A stretch of DNA of 17,088 bases from VRUE01 sp045805805. GTDB taxonomy: Bacteria > Actinomycetota > Thermoleophilia > Solirubrobacterales > 70-9. Positions 14,480-17,088 of the stretch are shown here, in pieces (the stretch's first letter is position 1; each line of letters starts with the position of its first letter). The translations under genes were made by a program, and so were the position numbers. Location: positions 1-17,088 of the forward strand of contig JBJMKO010000134.1 in the NCBI GenBank assembly GCA_045805805.1, written 5' to 3'. Below the pieces are notes generated by a model. It saw only the letters and a list, made by a program, of their open reading frames with translations, was not told where the DNA came from and ran no database searches.

Positions 14480-14940
14480 TCGCCGCCGGGGAGCCGGCGC
14501 GCGATTTCACTCTTCGTAACCAGGACGGCCAGAAGGTCTCACTGAGCGATTTCCGCGGCGGCAAGGTCCTCTTGGTCTTCTACCCGCTCGACTTCAGCCC
14601 GGTCTGCGCCGACCAGCTCTCGATCTACCAGGAGGTCAAGCCGGAGATCGAGGCCAAGGGAGTGACGATGATCGGCATCAGCGTCGACAGCGGCTTTGCC
14701 CACAAGGCCTTCCAGGAGAAGCTCGGGATCGACACGCCGCTGCTGGCCGACTTCGAGCCCAAGGGCGAGGTGGCGCGCGCCTATGGCGCCTACATCGAGA
14801 AGACCGGCCACGCCAACCGCTCGCTCGTCCTCGTCGACGAGCAGGGCACGGTCGAGTGGGCCCACGAGTCGCCGACCCCCCTGGAAATCCCCGGCGCCAA
14901 CCTGATCTTCGACGCCCTCGCCTCCACCAACGCTCGTTGA
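14476..14940 (+). CDS. Peroxiredoxin, one-Cys AhpE/Bcp-like
   Basis: 154-residue thiol peroxidase that reduces hydroperoxides. Seen: thioredoxin-like start (FTLRNQDGQKVSLSDFRGGKVLLVFYPLDF), peroxidatic Cys44 in DFSPVCADQL, ISVDSGFAHKAF, and ANRSLVLVDEQGTVEW. Cys44 is the only cysteine, so it must be reduced by an outside thiol (mycothiol, mycoredoxin or another protein). The redox-active neighbour downstream is an obvious candidate, by inference only. Overlaps rpsO by 4 nt. AhpE and Bcp subfamilies cannot be separated by eye. Confidence 0.9.
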   Translation: MIAAGEPARDFTLRNQDGQKVSLSDFRGGKVLLVFYPLDFSPVCADQLSIYQEVKPEIEAKGVTMIGISVDSGFAHKAFQEKLGIDTPLLADFEPKGEVARAYGAYIEKTGHANRSLVLVDEQGTVEWAHESPTPLEIPGANLIFDALASTNAR

Positions 14941-14979
14941 AGCATTTGCCGTGCCATAGGCCTGGTAATCCTTCAACGA
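14934..14979 (+). other. Inverted repeat bridging peroxiredoxin and DsbA-like genes
   Basis: TCGTTGAAG (14934-14942) and CTTCAACGA (14971-14979) form a perfect 9-bp stem around 28 nt containing GCC-ata-GGC. It includes the peroxiredoxin stop and ends one nt before the next GTG start. No T run. It could hold the downstream start in a structured state. Confidence 0.5.
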
Positions 14980-14980
14980 A

Positions 14981-15436
14981 GTGAACGAGCTGACCAGTGC
15001 CGCGGTTCCGCCGCCCGCTCCCGACGATCATCGTCGGGGGGAGGGGCCGGAGCTGATCGTCTACGCCGATCTCGGCTGCCCGCGCTGCGCCTCGACGTGG
15101 GCGGAGATCGCCACTCGACAGGCGACCGTCGTCTTCCGACACTTCCCGGTTGCCAGCAAGCACCCGCGCGCGACGGTGTTGCACGCTGCAGCCGAGGCGG
15201 CCAGCCTGCAGGGAAGCTTCTTCGAGATGGTCGACTCGCTCTACGCCGACCATGGCCACATCGACGATCCGCACCTCTGGCAGCGAGCCGAGTGCCTCGG
15301 GCTCGATCTAGAGCGCTTCGAGGCCGACCGCCGCTCCGACACGGTCGCTCGCCGGGTGCGGCGCGACTTCGAGTCCGGCATCCGCGCCGGCGTCACCGGC
15401 ACCCCAGCCATCTTCCCGCCCCCAACCACGGGCTGA
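14981..15436 (+). CDS. DsbA-like thiol oxidoreductase, C-terminally shortened
   Basis: 151 residues with a thioredoxin/DsbA fold (Thioredoxin_4 type): LIVYADLGCPRCASTW with active site C33-P-R-C36, VVFRHFPVASKHPRATVLHAAAEAA, FFEMVDSLYADHGHIDD, and GVTGTPAIF with cis-Pro142. Relatives continue about 25-30 residues after GTPxFF. Here the frame turns into PPPTTG and stops at the first arm of an inverted repeat, so the last strand and helix are missing. No signal peptide or membrane segment, so it is probably cytoplasmic. GTG 14981 is the first start after an in-frame TAA at 14966 and lacks a clear ribosome site. Possibly a reductant of the upstream peroxiredoxin, or a decaying gene. Confidence 0.75.
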   Translation: MNELTSAAVPPPAPDDHRRGEGPELIVYADLGCPRCASTWAEIATRQATVVFRHFPVASKHPRATVLHAAAEAASLQGSFFEMVDSLYADHGHIDDPHLWQRAECLGLDLERFEADRRSDTVARRVRRDFESGIRAGVTGTPAIFPPPTTG

Positions 15437-15480
15437 CTGCGATTTTGACCACGCTATAGGGGGGTCAATCCCACAGTCAG
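15433..15480 (+). promoter_or_regulatory. Two-part dyad between DsbA-like gene and pnp
   Basis: Outer arms CTGACTG (15433-15439) and CAGTCAG (15474-15480) and inner arms TTGACC (15445-15450) and GGTCAA (15463-15468) are all perfect complements. The outer left arm contains the stop of the upstream gene. The centre has GCTATAGG (TATAGG 15455-15460), with CTGACT 16 nt upstream as a weak -35, so a promoter for pnp with an operator-like dyad is possible. A structured 3' end is the alternative. No T run follows. Confidence 0.45.
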
Positions 15481-15539
15481 CGCCTGATGCGGGGTGCGTG
15501 TACCCTCTTTGCGAAAGAGAACGCGAGTTCTGAAAGCAG

Positions 15540-15581
15540 ATGGCCGCCAATCGGGCGGCCGGAGGTAGGACAACTAAATGA
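15540..15581 (+). CDS. Candidate 13-codon leader peptide before pnp
   Basis: ATG 15540 opens MAANRAAGGRTTK, whose TGA overlaps the pnp start (ATGA 15578-15581). It runs through the GC-rich leader hairpin. No strong ribosome site precedes it. Chance is a real possibility for so short a frame. Confidence 0.25.
   Translation: MAANRAAGGRTTK
15542..15566 (+). promoter_or_regulatory. pnp leader hairpin next to its ribosome-binding site
   Basis: GGCCGCC (15542-15548), loop AATCG, GGCGGCC (15554-15560) is a perfect 7-bp GC stem directly followed by GGAGGT (15561-15566), the pnp Shine-Dalgarno, 11 nt before ATG 15578. E. coli pnp is autoregulated through a cleaved leader stem. Whether this stem has such a role is inference. 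Confidence 0.6.
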
Positions 15582-17088
15582 GCATGTTTGACGTTAGCCG
15601 CGTTTCGGCGGACATCGGCGATGGCCAGATTTCCTTCGAGACGGGCAAACTCGCGAAGCAGGCGGGTGGCGCGGTCGTAGTCCAGGCCGGCGACACGATG
15701 GTGCTCTGCACCGCAACCGTCGGGAATCTTCGCGACGTGGACTTCCTTCCCCTCACCGTCGACGTCGAGGAGCGGATGTACGCCGCGGGCAAGATCCCCG
15801 GCTCGTTCTTCCGTCGCGAGGGTCGCTCCGGCGAGAAGGCGACGCTGACCGCGCGCATGATCGACCGGCCGATCCGGCCGCTCTTCCCCAAGGGCTGGCA
15901 CTACGAGACCCAGCTGGTCGCGATCCCGATGTCGGTGGACCAGATCAACCCCTACGACATCCTCGCGATGAACGGCGCCTCCGCGGCGCTGGCGATCTCA
16001 CCGGTCCCCGTCGCCGCCCACGTCGGCGCGGTGCGAATCGGCAAGCTCGACGGCGACTTCGTCGTCAACCCCTCCGAGGAGGACCATGCCGAGCTCGACC
16101 TCGACCTGATCGTCGCCGGCACCGACGAGGCGATCCTGATGGTCGAGGCCGGCGCCAACGGCGTCACCGAGCAGGAGATCCTCGACGCCCTCGACATCGC
16201 CCACGGCGAGATCAAGAAGCTCTGCGCCGCGATGGAGGAGCTGCAGCAGAAGGCGGGCAAGGAGAAGATCGAGGTCGAGGCCCCCAAGATCGACGAGGGC
16301 CTGATCAGCGACATCCGCTCCTCCCACGGGCAGGCGCTGGTCGACGCGATCGCGACCGAGGGCAAGCTCGAGCGCTACGAGGCGATCGACAAGGTCAAGG
16401 ACGAAGTGGTCGCCAAGTTCGCGCCCGCCGGCTCCGACGGAGAGGTCGACGAGAAGCAGGTGGCCGAGGTCAAGGCGGCCTTCGGCTCGATCGAGAAGGA
16501 CACGATCCGCAAGGCGATCGCCGTTGACAAGAAACGCCCCGACGGCCGCGCTCAGGACGAGATCCGGCCGATCGAGTGCGAGGTCGACATATCCCCCCGC
16601 GTGCACGGCTCGGCGCTCTTCACCCGCGGCGAGACGCAGATCCTCTCCAACGCCGCGCTCGGCACGACTCGCATGGACATGCGGATCGACACGCTCGGCC
16701 TGCAGACCACCAAACGGTTCTGGCACCACTACAACTTCCCGCCCTTCTCGGTCGGGGAGGCCGGCTTCATGCGCGGTCCGAAGCGCCGCGACATCGGCCA
16801 CGGCGCCCTTGCGGAGAGAGCCCTTCTGGCGACGATCCCGGACGAAGAGTCGTTCCCGTACGTGATCCGCGTCGTCTCCGAGACGCTCGAGTCCAACGGC
16901 TCCTCGTCGATGGGCTCGGTCTGCGCCTCCTCGATGGCGCTGCAGGCCGCGGGCGTCCCGGTCAGCGCTCCCGTTGCCGGTGTGGCGATGGGGCTGATCA
17001 AAGAGGGCGATGACTACATCGTCCTCACCGACATCGCCGGCGTCGAGGACCACCTCGGCGACATGGACTTCAAGGTCGCCGGCACCGC
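15578..17088 (+). CDS. pnp: Polyribonucleotide nucleotidyltransferase, 3'-truncated by window
   Basis: PNPase degrades RNA 3' to 5' by phosphorolysis and can add nucleotides to RNA ends. It works as a trimer in the cytoplasm. 503 codons are visible and the frame runs off the end of the window. First RNase PH domain: FETGKLAKQAGGAVVVQAGDT, KIPGSFFRREGRSGEKATL, RMIDRPIRPLFPKG. An all-helical linker follows. Second RNase PH domain starts near RPDGRAQDEIRPI, with HGSALFTRGETQ, VGEAGFMRGPKRRDIGHG, SNGSSSMGSVC and the catalytic Asp region GVEDHLGDMDFKVAGT at the edge. The KH and S1 domains lie beyond the window. GGAGGT at 15561 supports ATG 15578. Confidence 0.97.
   Translation, partial: MSMFDVSRVSADIGDGQISFETGKLAKQAGGAVVVQAGDTMVLCTATVGNLRDVDFLPLTVDVEERMYAAGKIPGSFFRREGRSGEKATLTARMIDRPIRPLFPKGWHYETQLVAIPMSVDQINPYDILAMNGASAALAISPVPVAAHVGAVRIGKLDGDFVVNPSEEDHAELDLDLIVAGTDEAILMVEAGANGVTEQEILDALDIAHGEIKKLCAAMEELQQKAGKEKIEVEAPKIDEGLISDIRSSHGQALVDAIATEGKLERYEAIDKVKDEVVAKFAPAGSDGEVDEKQVAEVKAAFGSIEKDTIRKAIAVDKKRPDGRAQDEIRPIECEVDISPRVHGSALFTRGETQILSNAALGTTRMDMRIDTLGLQTTKRFWHHYNFPPFSVGEAGFMRGPKRRDIGHGALAERALLATIPDEESFPYVIRVVSETLESNGSSSMGSVCASSMALQAAGVPVSAPVAGVAMGLIKEGDDYIVLTDIAGVEDHLGDMDFKVAGT

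Overview
The window is high-GC bacterial DNA with every supported gene on the + strand. Gene content and order point to a deep-branching actinobacterium, most likely Thermoleophilia (Solirubrobacterales-like). The reasons are an actinobacterial integration host factor (mihF) directly before gmk-rpoZ-coaBC, GTG starts, frequent ATGA/GTGA overlaps between genes, and an NAD-linked (class 1B) PyrD rather than the quinone-linked PyrD of Streptomyces and Mycobacterium. The assignment rests on recalled family sequences and gene order, not on a search.

Layout: (1) 1-4290, end of a pyrimidine operon: carB (5' end cut by the window) overlapping a fused pyrK-pyrD gene. (2) 4341-6834, a promoter and mihF-gmk-rpoZ-coaBC. 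(3) 6835-7109, a 275-nt non-coding stretch with two copies of a palindromic repeat, a -10-like element and a textbook intrinsic terminator just before the next gene. (4) 7110-14178, the transcription/translation operon rimP(short)-nusA-infB-rbfA-nrnA-truB-ribF, almost all genes overlapping or abutting. (5) 14210-17088, rpsO, a one-Cys peroxiredoxin, a DsbA-like protein with a cut-off C-terminus, and pnp (3' end cut by the window).

The genes are housekeeping: pyrimidine synthesis (CarB, PyrK-PyrD), GMP to GDP (Gmk), RNA polymerase assembly (RpoZ), CoA synthesis (CoaBC), transcription elongation/termination (NusA), initiation and ribosome maturation (IF-2, RbfA, RimP, S15, TruB), FMN/FAD synthesis (RibF) and RNA turnover (NrnA, PNPase).

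The unusual content is at the joints. An apparently undescribed palindromic repeat family (41-95 bp, ends CCGGCGGGTGGCG and CGACAGGACCCGCCGG) occurs four times: twice in the gap before rimP, once as the linker of the PyrK-PyrD fusion, and once inverted inside the NusA acidic tail. The last two are translated in frame. Several gene boundaries carry hairpins: an attenuator-like terminator before rimP-nusA, another before rpsO, a hairpin holding the ribF ribosome site together with a 21-codon mini-ORF, and dyads around the DsbA-like gene and pnp. RimP lacks its C-terminal domain, TruB and the DsbA-like protein are short, and CarB has a contracted oligomerisation domain.
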